Origin: a virus | Virus record (IMG/VR): IMGVR_UViG_3300042543_000363 | Coordinates: 1 to 64,000 of that record | Length of the DNA: 64,000 bases | Direction: 5' to 3' (one strand) | Part shown: piece by piece, positions 51,543 to 57,632 of the stretch | Numbering within the stretch: position 1 is the first letter of the stretch | Layout of the letters: each line of letters opens with the position of its first letter | Program-made: the position numbers and the translations under genes | The notes under the pieces: model-generated | What the model was told of the DNA's origin: nothing | Database searches by the model: none | Seen by the model: only the letters and a program-made list of their open reading frames with translations

Positions 51543-51693
51543 TTAATTAATAAAGTAATTCACTAAGAATTGCTGATGTTGTGTGGTTGATAATAAAGTT
51601 CAACACCGACACACACCAACGAGCATCAGCACACATTAACTCGCATTAACGAGATTACTCGGACCGAATAACGCATCGATTTCTAAAACGGGA

Positions 51694-51915
51694 TTAAAAA
51701 CCCCCATCAATTACGCTTAATATTTTCTCTTCCCAGAGACTAATATCCATTATATCAGCGCCAACTATAGCGTTATAGGTTAGATCAACCTCCTCGTCTA
51801 TTATTTTTTCTTTAGTATCAATATCAATTACGGTTAATAGACCGACGTAATCTCTTATTCTAACTACCTTACAATCATATTTGTTATCTAATTCGGCTTT
51901 CCATATTATAGTCAT
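51694..51915 (-). CDS. Small hypothetical protein (73 aa)
   Basis: Start at MTIIWKAEL, with GGAG 7 nt upstream. KYDCKVVRIRDYVGLLTVIDIDTKEKIIDEEVDLTYNAIVGADIMD is strand-rich, so perhaps a small beta-barrel. Last gene of a four-gene minus operon from the promoter at 52424-52451. Confidence 0.55.
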   Translation of the reverse strand: MTIIWKAELDNKYDCKVVRIRDYVGLLTVIDIDTKEKIIDEEVDLTYNAIVGADIMDISLWEEKILSVIDGGF

Positions 51916-51916
51916 T

Positions 51917-52075
51917 TTATTTCTCCACACAAACGTAATGAATCATAGACTGGTGATACTTATCCGGGTATACACGAATAAGGGCTTCACCAGCCGCCTT
52001 ACATTTGTCTAGCGAATTAAACTCCGCCGTAATTGCCGCCTTATAATATAAAAGAGCGATTAGAACGTAGGTCAT
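51917..52075 (-). CDS. Small, probably exported protein (52 aa)
   Basis: ATG at 52075 overlapping the previous stop (TAATG), with a weak AAGG upstream. Hydrophobic start (MTYVLIALLYYKAAITAEF), two cysteines (DKCKAAG, HYVCVEK). Possibly membrane-associated or exported. Function unknown. Confidence 0.5.
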   Translation of the reverse strand: MTYVLIALLYYKAAITAEFNSLDKCKAAGEALIRVYPDKYHQSMIHYVCVEK

Positions 52076-52182
52076 TATTCTTTTACCTTCATAATATGAT
52101 ACCCGGAGTCTTTCATAATTTTAGTATAGGCGTCTCTAACCGCTTCAGCCTTTTCACACGGAATAAGTGTAATTCTATCCAT
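52075..52182 (-). CDS. Tiny protein (35 aa)
   Basis: ATG at 52182 with AGGAG 9 nt upstream. DRITLIPCEKAEAVRDAYTKIMKDSGYHIMKVKE is a plausible strand-helix-strand. Coupled to both neighbours. Function unknown. Confidence 0.5.
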   Translation of the reverse strand: MDRITLIPCEKAEAVRDAYTKIMKDSGYHIMKVKE

Positions 52183-52183
52183 T

Positions 52184-52396
52184 TTATTTCTCTCCTGCCA
52201 TAAGATTAATCAGGCGATGTTTATCAGTTATTGCCTCGTCTTTAGTCGAAAAAGGAATATATACTTCCTCGAATTGGTGATCAATTAGGATTTTATAATA
52301 ATATACGTTACTCGTTTGGTTATGTTCAACAGGGGTTATTAATACAATATAATCCGTGTTGATATACGTATCCCCTTTGATATTAATTAGAGCCAT
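52184..52396 (-). CDS. Small strand-rich protein (70 aa)
   Basis: Start at MALINIKGDTYINTDYIVLITP, with AAGGA 6 nt upstream; the longer frame upstream is non-coding and includes the promoter. ILIDHQFEEVYIPFSTKDEAITDKHRLINLM resembles small bacterial YxxxDxIxxI proteins of the FlbD type in outline only. First gene of its operon. Confidence 0.55.
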   Translation of the reverse strand: MALINIKGDTYINTDYIVLITPVEHNQTSNVYYYKILIDHQFEEVYIPFSTKDEAITDKHRLINLMAGEK

Positions 52397-52423
52397 TTTA
52401 GTTCCTTTCAGTTTATAGTTTTT

Positions 52424-52451
52424 AGTATACCCGTTTCGAGAAAAAAGGCAA
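52424..52451 (-). promoter_or_regulatory. Sigma70-type promoter
   Basis: TTGCCT (complement of 52446-52451), 16-nt spacer, TATACT (complement of 52424-52429), 28 nt before the 70-aa gene. Confidence 0.75.
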
Positions 52452-52457
52452 GCGGTA

Positions 52458-52480
52458 TCTGGGCTGTAGCGATCAAGTTT
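52458..52480. repeat. Shared upstream element, copy 3 (CTGGGCTGTAGCG)
   Basis: TCTGGGCTGTAGCGATCAAG then TTT follows the minus-strand -35, as in copies 1 and 2 with two substitutions. It merges into the half-site GTTTAC. Confidence 0.55.
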
Positions 52481-52496
52481 ACGTTCGAAAGTAAAC
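52477..52496. promoter_or_regulatory. Split palindrome GTTTAC-N8-GTAAAC
   Basis: GTTTAC (52477-52482) and GTAAAC (52491-52496) flank GTTCGAAA. These are the same half-sites as the perfect palindromes at 49715 and 51173, spaced by 8 nt, between divergent promoters. Confidence 0.5.
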
Positions 52497-52540
52497 CAAT
52501 TTTTTTTAAAAAAAAAGTGCCCGTATGGCTCAGATACCGC

Positions 52541-52568
52541 TTGCTTTTTTCTAGGTTTAGGGTAATAT
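52541..52568 (+). promoter_or_regulatory. Sigma70-type promoter for the GGTC operon
   Basis: TTGCTT (52541-52546), 16-nt spacer, TAATAT (52563-52568), 33 nt before the first plus-strand gene. Divergent from the promoter at 52424. Confidence 0.65.
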
Positions 52569-52600
52569 AAGAATATAAGGTTGAAACTAAGGAGAAAACT

Positions 52601-52825
52601 ATGAACTACCCGACTCAAGCTGAACTGTTCTCTCTTATCGCTAAGACCGAGTTTAAGCCGCTAGACGCCGTTGAGCGCCAGACCTGGGCTGGTTGCGAAA
52701 GCGAAAATCCGCTTATCGGTTATAACGGCGAATTCGCTATTATTATTGACGGCGAGAATATTACTATCTCTCACGGCGAGGACGAATTCGGTGGGCGTAT
52801 GTATAACCTTAATCGCCTCGCCTAA
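52601..52825 (+). CDS. Small acidic protein (74 aa)
   Basis: AAGGAG lies 7 nt before the ATG. QAELFSLIAKTEFKPLDAVERQTWAGCESENPLIGYNGEFAIIIDGENITISHGEDEFGG: acidic and strand-rich. First gene of the 52.6-54.1 kb operon. Not recognised. Confidence 0.6.
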   Translation: MNYPTQAELFSLIAKTEFKPLDAVERQTWAGCESENPLIGYNGEFAIIIDGENITISHGEDEFGGRMYNLNRLA

Positions 52826-52840
52826 TAAAGGAGAATAATA

Positions 52841-53095
52841 ATGGATACGATCAATAAAGAATGGCTCGACGCCACTGAAGTTCTCGCTAACAAATACGAG
52901 AACGATAATAGTGTTGGTCTTTCTGAATTCTCGGACGATCAACTTCATTATCTGATCTACTGGAATTGGGGTTATTCCGGTCCGGTAGTTGTAAATGAAA
53001 CTAAGGAAAGCGAGGCGGAATTAATTCGTCGTGGGCGTCCGTTTAATGTTGATCGGGCGGCAGAAATTGCTGATATCACCGAGGAACTCTACTAA
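52841..53095 (+). CDS. Small acidic protein (84 aa)
   Basis: AAGGAG lies 8 nt before the ATG. DTINKEWLDATEVLANKYENDNSVGLSEFSDDQLHYLIYWNWGYSGPVVVNETKESEAELIRRGRPFNV. Acidic and Trp-rich. Its TAA stop overlaps the next ATG by one base. Not recognised. Confidence 0.6.
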   Translation: MDTINKEWLDATEVLANKYENDNSVGLSEFSDDQLHYLIYWNWGYSGPVVVNETKESEAELIRRGRPFNVDRAAEIADITEELY

Positions 53096-53322
53096 TGCGC
53101 TATCATATCGACTGCACGAAATTTACTCGTGATAATATAGTTGCTATGCTAGAAGATCGCGGGTATAATGAAACTAGCAAAGATATCTACGCTGTGAAAT
53201 ATGAATCTACTATTAATGGTGAGGTCCGTTATATGGTCAAATCCAAAGAAGATGGCGATCTTCTGACGGATTACGTCTATATCTTTATTGATACGGAAGG
53301 TAAACTGGTCTGTGATTACTAA
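53095..53322 (+). CDS. Small acidic protein (75 aa)
   Basis: RYHIDCTKFTRDNIVAMLEDRGYNETSKDIYAVKYESTINGEVRYMVKSKEDGDLLTDYVYIFIDTEGK: helix followed by a strand sheet. Starts on the previous stop. A GGTC array begins 4 nt after its stop. Not recognised. Confidence 0.6.
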   Translation: MRYHIDCTKFTRDNIVAMLEDRGYNETSKDIYAVKYESTINGEVRYMVKSKEDGDLLTDYVYIFIDTEGKLVCDY

Positions 53323-53325
53323 GTT

Positions 53326-53365
53326 GGTCGCTCGATAGGTCAGACGCTAGGTCAGGAGATAGGTC
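53326..53365 (+). repeat. 12-bp GGTC array 1, abutting a start codon
   Basis: GGTC at 53326, 53338, 53350 and 53362, exactly 12 bp apart. Units GGTCGCTCGATA, GGTCAGACGCTA, GGTCAGGAGATA, then GGTC-ATG. The last full unit supplies the AGGAG ribosome site for the gene at 53366. Confidence 0.85.
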
Positions 53366-53650
53366 ATGAAAAACTACCGTGTTACTAATAACTACCGTGA
53401 TTCTGCTATGACTGCTCTTATGGGGTATGTTAATACTAATTACGCTCGCCTAGTTGAAGTGTTTGGTCAGCCGATTAATGGCTCCGGCGATGGTAAAGTT
53501 AATTCCGAGTGGATTATTAAGTTCGCAAACGGTGAAGTAGCTACCATTTATAACTATAAGACGGGAACGACGCCGACCGACGATTATGATTGGCATATCG
53601 GCGGTAATAAGAAATGGGTTGTCGCGGCGGTATCGGCGTTGGTCGCCTAG
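53366..53650 (+). CDS. Small protein (94 aa)
   Basis: The ribosome site AGGAG lies inside the last unit of GGTC array 1, 9 nt before the ATG. TNNYRDSAMTALMGYVNTNYARLVEVFGQPINGSGDGKVNSEWIIKFANGEVATIYNYKTG: resembles small phage proteins with a helix then a VFGxP...DGKVxxEW...xxxxATIY...KTG sheet. The last codons are themselves in the 12-bp register of array 2. Confidence 0.6.
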   Translation: MKNYRVTNNYRDSAMTALMGYVNTNYARLVEVFGQPINGSGDGKVNSEWIIKFANGEVATIYNYKTGTTPTDDYDWHIGGNKKWVVAAVSALVA

Positions 53651-53680
53651 TTGGTCACTCGATAGGTCAGGAGATAGGTC
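53641..53680 (+). repeat. 12-bp GGTC array 2, abutting a start codon
   Basis: GGTC at 53641, 53653, 53665 and 53677, all 12 bp apart. It begins inside the last codons of the 94-aa gene and ends directly at GTG (53681). The unit GGTCAGGAGATA gives the ribosome site. Confidence 0.85.
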
Positions 53681-53812
53681 GTGATAATTAAAATCACGCC
53701 AAGTAGTAGGCGTACCCTGGAACTGCTAGGCGTAATAGCCGCCGAACAAGAACTATACTATAACTATCACGTGGCTCATGTGTTAGAGTATTACCGTTAC
53801 ATCACAAAGTAG
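53681..53812 (+). CDS. Small protein with GTG start (43 aa)
   Basis: GTG directly after array 2, with AGGAG 9 nt upstream. IIKITPSSRRTLELLGVIAAEQELYYNYHVAHVLEYYRYITK. Its TAG stop is part of the first GGTC of array 3 (TAGGTC). Helical; function unknown. Confidence 0.55.
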   Translation: MIIKITPSSRRTLELLGVIAAEQELYYNYHVAHVLEYYRYITK

Positions 53813-53827
53813 GTCAGGAGATAGGTC
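53812..53827 (+). repeat. 12-bp GGTC array 3, abutting a start codon
   Basis: GGTC at 53812 and 53824, with AGGAG between them, then ATG at 53828. Shortest array, with the same phase and spacing as arrays 1 and 2. Confidence 0.8.
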
Positions 53828-54145
53828 ATGGACATTCAATACTTTATCGAAGATATCTCGGAACAGGTTCAGAACTATGTAAATGAAAATATGGAAGAGG
53901 TATTTCTAAACGAAACTAAGATTGGTCTTGATCCTAGAGCATCTTATGCTCCGATCTTTATCAATCGTAGCGCAATTGCAGTTAAGAAAAGCTACGATCG
54001 TAATATGCAGTATTATGGCGGGTTTGAGTATGTATATAAAGAATACCGCCACGAGATGGGTGACTATGTATTCTATCTCGCCGAAGACGACCGAGTTGGT
54101 GGTCATATCGATAGCTACTATGAACAAAAAGAGGAAGTAGAATAA
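53828..54145 (+). CDS. Small acidic protein (105 aa)
   Basis: Starts right after array 3. DIQYFIEDISEQVQNYVNENMEEVFLNETKIGLDPRASYAPIFINRSAIAVKKSYDRNMQYYGGFEYVYKEYRHEMGDYVFYLAEDDRVGGHIDSY. Helical N-terminus, then strand-rich. A hairpin (GGAAGTAG with CTACTTCC) spans its stop and may be an attenuator or terminator. Not recognised. Confidence 0.6.
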   Translation: MDIQYFIEDISEQVQNYVNENMEEVFLNETKIGLDPRASYAPIFINRSAIAVKKSYDRNMQYYGGFEYVYKEYRHEMGDYVFYLAEDDRVGGHIDSYYEQKEEVE

Positions 54146-54174
54146 ACTACTTCCCCCTAATAGGTATTCAAGTT

Positions 54175-54214
54175 GGTCAACCCGCTGGTCATTAAGTTGG
54201 TCAGCGGGTAGGTC
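54175..54214 (+). repeat. 12-bp GGTC array 4
   Basis: GGTC at 54175, 54187, 54199 and 54211, 12 bp apart, then ATG at 54215. The ATG opens only six codons, and there is no AGGAG. ACCCGCTG and CAGCGGGT within it form an 8-bp inverted repeat. It overlaps the end of a minus-strand membrane gene. It may be a decayed start module or a terminator. Confidence 0.75.
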
Positions 54215-54308
54215 ATGCCATTAGGAATACTCTAATCATATGATATACCATCTCAGAGACTATAATGGTCGCTGCGACGCCAACGATCACGCCTACTAAC
54301 TTAGTCAT
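54213..54308 (-). CDS. Tiny membrane protein (31 aa)
   Basis: ATG at 54308 overlaps the upstream stop. TKLVGVIVGVAATIIVSEMVYHMIRVFLMA is nearly all one transmembrane helix. Function unknown. Confidence 0.5.
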   Translation of the reverse strand: MTKLVGVIVGVAATIIVSEMVYHMIRVFLMA

Positions 54309-54528
54309 CATCCCCTCCCATATATTTGTCCCACTCTGCTGGCGTAACTCCAGTTTTAATAAACTCTCTGGCGTCGCTAGATAGTTCTGGGAACGCCTCC
54401 TGTATCAGTTTATCCCCTCGACGCCAAGCCAATAGACGTAACTCAAACTCATCTTGATCGTATAGGTCAAACTCCATTGTATGTAATCTATCTGTGAATG
54501 GTGACGTCTTAGTGATTCTAGCTGGCAT
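54301..54528 (-). CDS. Small acidic protein (75 aa)
   Basis: PARITKTSPFTDRLHTMEFDLYDQDEFELRLLAWRRGDKLIQEAFPELSSDAREFIKTGVTPAEWDKYM. Helical; the ending (REFIKTGVTPAEWDKYMG) is common in small phage proteins. It overlaps the tiny membrane gene. Function unknown. Confidence 0.6.
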   Translation of the reverse strand: MPARITKTSPFTDRLHTMEFDLYDQDEFELRLLAWRRGDKLIQEAFPELSSDAREFIKTGVTPAEWDKYMGGDDD

Positions 54529-54531
54529 TTA

Positions 54532-54693
54532 TTACCTAATGTGTTCTACAATAATATATGACTTCTTACCATCGGCCCAGAATAACTTTAGTTCTTGCTG
54601 AGCCTGTTCCTTTGTCTTACATTCCATTACTAGGCCATTGGTTTTTGAATCTACAATCTGCCAATATGTAGCAGCTGTTGGTGTCTTATTCAT
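54532..54693 (-). CDS. Small protein (53 aa)
   Basis: Start at MNKTPTAATYW, with GGGAG 6 nt upstream. WQIVDSKTNGLVMECKTKEQAQQELKLFWADGKKSYIIVEH is a strand-helix-strand pattern. It overlaps the previous gene by 8 nt. Not recognised. Confidence 0.55.
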   Translation of the reverse strand: MNKTPTAATYWQIVDSKTNGLVMECKTKEQAQQELKLFWADGKKSYIIVEHIR

Positions 54694-54898
54694 TGTTATC
54701 TCCCTTATCGAGCCCATGCTCAATATTATATATCTCTGTTCTAATTTCGTCTAGATTATCTCTATACTTTTCTTTATCCTTAAGAAGAATGTTACATCCT
54801 CTTGTTGATTTATCAAGAATTAATATAATCTGTTCTAGCCTACGCAAACGATAGTCAGCTCTGTTACGATAAGCAATGGCGTCTAATTTAAGGCTCAT
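54686..54898 (-). CDS. Small coiled-coil protein (70 aa)
   Basis: Start at MSLKLDAIAYR, with AGGAGG 7 nt upstream. RRLEQIILILDKSTRGCNILLKDKEKYRDNLDEIRTEIYNIEHGL is helical throughout. It shares one base with the SWIM gene stop. Function unknown. Confidence 0.55.
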   Translation of the reverse strand: MSLKLDAIAYRNRADYRLRRLEQIILILDKSTRGCNILLKDKEKYRDNLDEIRTEIYNIEHGLDKGDNNE

Positions 54899-55275
54899 TA
54901 TGCAGCCTCCTCTACTTCTCTGACATGAGAGCAAGTATTACGATAACCGTATCCAGTACAATTACAAGCGAGGCTACCATCATCGCAAAGAGTGACAGTA
55001 TAGGATTTGTCACCCCTAGGAATAACGACCATTGTATTACTGGTGTCATTAGAGCGACTAGTAATACCCAGCCAGCCACAAATAATATTATCTTTATGTA
55101 GTATTCTAAATGGGGCATCTTTATCTCCTGTAGTCATAACAAACCAATTGTCGTCCAGCCAGGGAAATCTAGGAACGACATCGCCAGTATAATCTGTATA
55201 CTCTTTGACTACGCCAGCAGCATATCTATCTCTGGCGTCCCAACGAGGATCCTTGATTCGAACAGTAAGACGCAT
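54898..55275 (-). CDS. SWIM zinc-finger protein (125 aa)
   Basis: The C-terminus has SLACNCTGYGYRNTCSHVREV, the SWIM pattern CxC-x8-CxH. N-terminal part (RDRYAAGVVKEYTDYTGDVVPRFPWLDDNWFVMTTG) is strand-rich. SWIM fingers bind DNA or proteins, and short phage SWIM proteins are common. First gene after the promoter at 55299-55327. Confidence 0.75.
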   Translation of the reverse strand: MRLTVRIKDPRWDARDRYAAGVVKEYTDYTGDVVPRFPWLDDNWFVMTTGDKDAPFRILHKDNIICGWLGITSRSNDTSNTMVVIPRGDKSYTVTLCDDGSLACNCTGYGYRNTCSHVREVEEAA

Positions 55276-55298
55276 GGTTGACTCCCGAATAAGAATAC

Positions 55299-55327
55299 AT
55301 TATACTATGAAAATGTCCGGGCGACAA
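55299..55327 (-). promoter_or_regulatory. Sigma70-type promoter for the SWIM operon
   Basis: TTGTCG (complement of 55322-55327), 17-nt spacer, TATAAT (complement of 55299-55304), 24 nt before the SWIM gene start. Confidence 0.65.
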
Positions 55328-55328
55328 A

Positions 55329-55766
55329 TTAAAAATCGCCCGGAGCAACCTGTAGACAACGAAGCCCAGCGGCTCGCCACATCTTAACTACGCGATCGCG
55401 ATCTTCTAATACGAGGATAGGTTTATATCCCGCTTCGTAGATCTGCTCGAGTAATTCGAACTTAACGATATCGTCATTACGGCGATCGCCTAGCTTACGC
55501 ATATAGAGAGCATCATAAGGAATATCATTGGCGTTTAGCCATTCGATAGTCTCTGGCCGACACTTCTCGTCACGAGCAGTACACAGAACAATCTTAATAC
55601 CAGCGGCAGAGGCCATATCAAGAATGCTAACTACCTCCTCGATAGGCTCATCCTTGTGCGCATTCGCATGCCACTTATCCCAATCCTTATGGCCATTGGT
55701 GATATAGTGAATACGATGCTCTGTGTTAGCTATAGTTCCATCAATATCGCAGATATAACAGTCCAC
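55329..55766 (-). CDS. HAD-type 3'-phosphatase, C-terminal half of T4 Pnk
   Basis: 145 aa. DIDGTIANTEHRIHYI holds the HAD nucleophile motif DxDGT at residues 7-11. VLCTARDEKCRPETIEWLNANDIPYDALYMR and LVLEDRDRVVKMWRAAGLRCLQVAPGDF match the phosphatase domain of T4 polynucleotide kinase closely. The kinase domain (P-loop) is absent. It probably removes 3'-phosphates from nicked RNA or DNA, which would complement a ligase. Confidence 0.85.
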   Translation of the reverse strand: MDCYICDIDGTIANTEHRIHYITNGHKDWDKWHANAHKDEPIEEVVSILDMASAAGIKIVLCTARDEKCRPETIEWLNANDIPYDALYMRKLGDRRNDDIVKFELLEQIYEAGYKPILVLEDRDRVVKMWRAAGLRCLQVAPGDF

Positions 55767-55810
55767 TACGTTTTTCCTCCTTTGGACGTTTCAGTTTGTT
55801 ATAATTTTCA

Positions 55811-56617
55811 TTACTTACAACAGGTAACTTTCGCTACCTTCTGCCAGTTATTGCTAGTCTTACGGATAGAAGCAACCTTCAGAGCCATACGCAGAGACAA
55901 CTCGCGAAGGTTCTCGGCATACGCTTCGATAAACGTAAGCACATCTACCTGCTGATCGAAATCGAGATGCGAGAGCAATCCCTGCGCAACTACCTGACGA
56001 ATACGAACGAGATAGTCCTGGCGAGTCTTCATCGCGAGATCCAGATAATGGGCACGAGAAACCATCGCCTGAAGATGCGGCGCTAGTTTGTGACCACGAT
56101 CGATCATAGCATCGAAGTCGTAGTTAGAGATGAAGATAATGGATCCCTCGAACACGAAAGACCTGGGGACGAGTTCGCCAGTATCTTCATCAAGCAGTTT
56201 GCCCTCGGAAAGCCAAGAGACGACGCGACGCTCTGTCGTATCACAAACAGCCTTGAGGAGATTAAGACTGATGTCATCAAAGAAAATAGCGTCAGCGTCG
56301 TCAAACACCAAAACTTGGCCAGCTTCGCGGTAAGCATACAACAGTTTAACAAGGCCAGTCGCACGGACATAACCTTTCGTGATAGCATAGCTATTACCCG
56401 ACGGATCCCACTGCTCGAGTTTCTTCTCGATAGTATAGGACTTACCGAGACCAGCTGGACCAGAGACAATCAGCGCACGAGAGTCGCCAGCAATACAGCT
56501 ATCGGCGAGCATTTCGAGAATATCAAATCGCTCGGCGATACGAGCCTCGATCTGATCTTCGCTCTCGTTACAATTCGGCAGCGGAATAACATTGTCATTT
56601 TTACGGGCACGAGCCAT
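55811..56617 (-). CDS. AAA+ ATPase
   Basis: 268 aa. Walker A GPAGLGKS at 53-60, Walker B VLVFDDADAIFF at 103-114, sensor motif IIFISNYDFDAM, and a helical C-terminus. Similar small AAA proteins occur in T4-like phages of alphaproteobacteria and cyanobacteria; substrate unknown. It has its own promoter (56643-56671). Confidence 0.8.
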   Translation of the reverse strand: MARARKNDNVIPLPNCNESEDQIEARIAERFDILEMLADSCIAGDSRALIVSGPAGLGKSYTIEKKLEQWDPSGNSYAITKGYVRATGLVKLLYAYREAGQVLVFDDADAIFFDDISLNLLKAVCDTTERRVVSWLSEGKLLDEDTGELVPRSFVFEGSIIFISNYDFDAMIDRGHKLAPHLQAMVSRAHYLDLAMKTRQDYLVRIRQVVAQGLLSHLDFDQQVDVLTFIEAYAENLRELSLRMALKVASIRKTSNNWQKVAKVTCCK

Positions 56618-56642
56618 AGTTCTCTCCTCAACTTATAGAAAT

Positions 56643-56671
56643 AGTATACCGCTGCTCTTGTAAAAAGTCAA
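56643..56671 (-). promoter_or_regulatory. Sigma70-type promoter for the AAA ATPase gene
   Basis: TTGACT (complement of 56666-56671), 17-nt spacer, TATACT (complement of 56643-56648). It overlaps the end of the upstream gene. Confidence 0.85.
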
Positions 56672-56856
56672 GCCTCTTTTTCTATCTCAGAGACTCTCAC
56701 AAACTCGCCATACAACATGTGAGGATATAGCCAATCTGCCATATTCTCGGCTTCGTCGAAAGTTTCGAACACGTAGGACTGGCCCTCAGATGAAGAGAGT
56801 GGGCGCCAAATATATTGGCCTTCTTTCTTTACGTTCACTTCGATTTGATATTTCAT
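56668..56856 (-). CDS. Small protein (62 aa)
   Basis: MKYQIEVNVKKEGQYIWRPLSSSEGQSYVFETFDEAENMADWLYPHMLYGEFVRVSEIEKEA: strand then helix then strand, a common small phage fold. It overlaps the upstream stop. Function unknown. Confidence 0.6.
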   Translation of the reverse strand: MKYQIEVNVKKEGQYIWRPLSSSEGQSYVFETFDEAENMADWLYPHMLYGEFVRVSEIEKEA

Positions 56857-57146
56857 CATTCTCTCTCCTCTCCGAAGAAATTCTTATATTCCTCTTCAGT
56901 CATCAGTTCTTCGCAGTAGGCAAACAGATCGCCATCCTGCCACAGGCGCCAGACATTACCTTTAGAATCAGTATGCTGAGCATAATCTAGAACATTAGAC
57001 CAGGTATCCCAATAGAATTCGTTCTCCGGATCAGCGAGATCTACTACATCTTCATGCAGGACTCCCCAACCACCAAAATCCTCAGAGAAGATCTTGGGAA
57101 TATAAACGCCATTACGATCGCTCAGCAGGATTTCGATACCAGACAT
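56856..57146 (-). CDS. Small acidic protein (96 aa)
   Basis: Start at MSGIEILLSDRNG, with AGGAG 7 nt upstream. GVYIPKIFSEDFGGWGVLHEDVVDLADPENEFYWDTWSNVLDYAQHTDSKGNVWRLWQDGDLFAYCEELM: matches a family of small phage proteins (GIYIPQxFA...WDDVLxxA...Y.L.QDGDL...). Function unknown. Confidence 0.65.
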   Translation of the reverse strand: MSGIEILLSDRNGVYIPKIFSEDFGGWGVLHEDVVDLADPENEFYWDTWSNVLDYAQHTDSKGNVWRLWQDGDLFAYCEELMTEEEYKNFFGEERE

Positions 57147-57173
57147 CGGGTTTCTCCTCATCATCATATTCTT

Positions 57174-57201
57174 AGTATACCATATCCTACGTAAAAAGCA
57201 A
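57174..57201 (-). promoter_or_regulatory. Sigma70-type promoter
   Basis: TTGCTT (complement of 57196-57201), 16-nt spacer, TATACT (complement of 57174-57179), 28 nt before the 96-aa gene. Confidence 0.7.
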
Positions 57202-57256
57202 GCTCGAACTTAACCATAGAGATCAAGTTTACTATCAATCTCTCCAAAAATATCGC

Positions 57257-57284
57257 TTTACTTTCTCGCCAAACCCAGTATAAT
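57257..57284 (+). promoter_or_regulatory. Sigma70-type promoter, plus strand
   Basis: TTTACT (57257-57262), 16-nt spacer, TATAAT (57279-57284), 31 nt before the 39-aa gene. Divergent from 57174. GATCAAGTTTAC (57221-57232) lies between the two. Confidence 0.65.
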
Positions 57285-57314
57285 CATTGTTGAGGGTTGA
57301 AAGAGGATACTTCG

Positions 57315-57434
57315 ATGAAACAAATAAATCCAATGGCCTTAGAGTTACGCTCAGGCAAATACAAACAGCGTATCGTAAAGAGCAAGAAAAAGTATAACCG
57401 TAAAAACATCCGCAAGCATTATGGAGTAGAATAA
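57315..57434 (+). CDS. Tiny very basic protein (39 aa)
   Basis: QINPMALELRSGKYKQRIVKSKKKYNRKNIRKHYGVE: about one third Lys/Arg. An AGAGG site lies 9 nt upstream. Such short basic proteins (L-R-x-x-x-x-x-Q-R-V-V-K-S-K-K) recur in many T4-like and other phages, often near early promoters. Function unknown; nucleic-acid binding is likely from charge alone. Confidence 0.6.
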   Translation: MKQINPMALELRSGKYKQRIVKSKKKYNRKNIRKHYGVE

Positions 57435-57631
57435 TGACCGAGTTTCTGAGCAAAAACGCTGACGAAGCACTGGTTCAAGTTAAAGAAAACCTTTACGAGC
57501 GACTAGAAGGTCTTCGTGATTATCTTGCAAAGATGGCTGAATGGGGTTATGCTGCTGATTCTATGGAACAGCAAATGATGAACGAGATCCAGTTTCTGGA
57601 AGATCTGCTTGATATGATCGAACGGAGTTGA
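57434..57631 (+). CDS. Small acidic coiled-coil protein (65 aa)
   Basis: Starts on the previous stop (TAATG). TEFLSKNADEALVQVKENLYERLEGLRDYLAKMAEWGYAADSMEQQMMNEIQFLEDLLDMIERS. Helical; function unknown. Confidence 0.55.
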   Translation: MTEFLSKNADEALVQVKENLYERLEGLRDYLAKMAEWGYAADSMEQQMMNEIQFLEDLLDMIERS

Positions 57632-57632
57632 G

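Noticed and set aside
52396-52618. Longer N-terminus for the gene at 52184-52396
   Set aside because: It would cover two promoters and the shared regulatory element; the ATG at 52396 has its own ribosome site.
55278-55306. Plus-strand TTGACT-17-TATACT
   Set aside because: It overlaps a better-placed minus-strand promoter, and no plus-strand gene follows for 2 kb.
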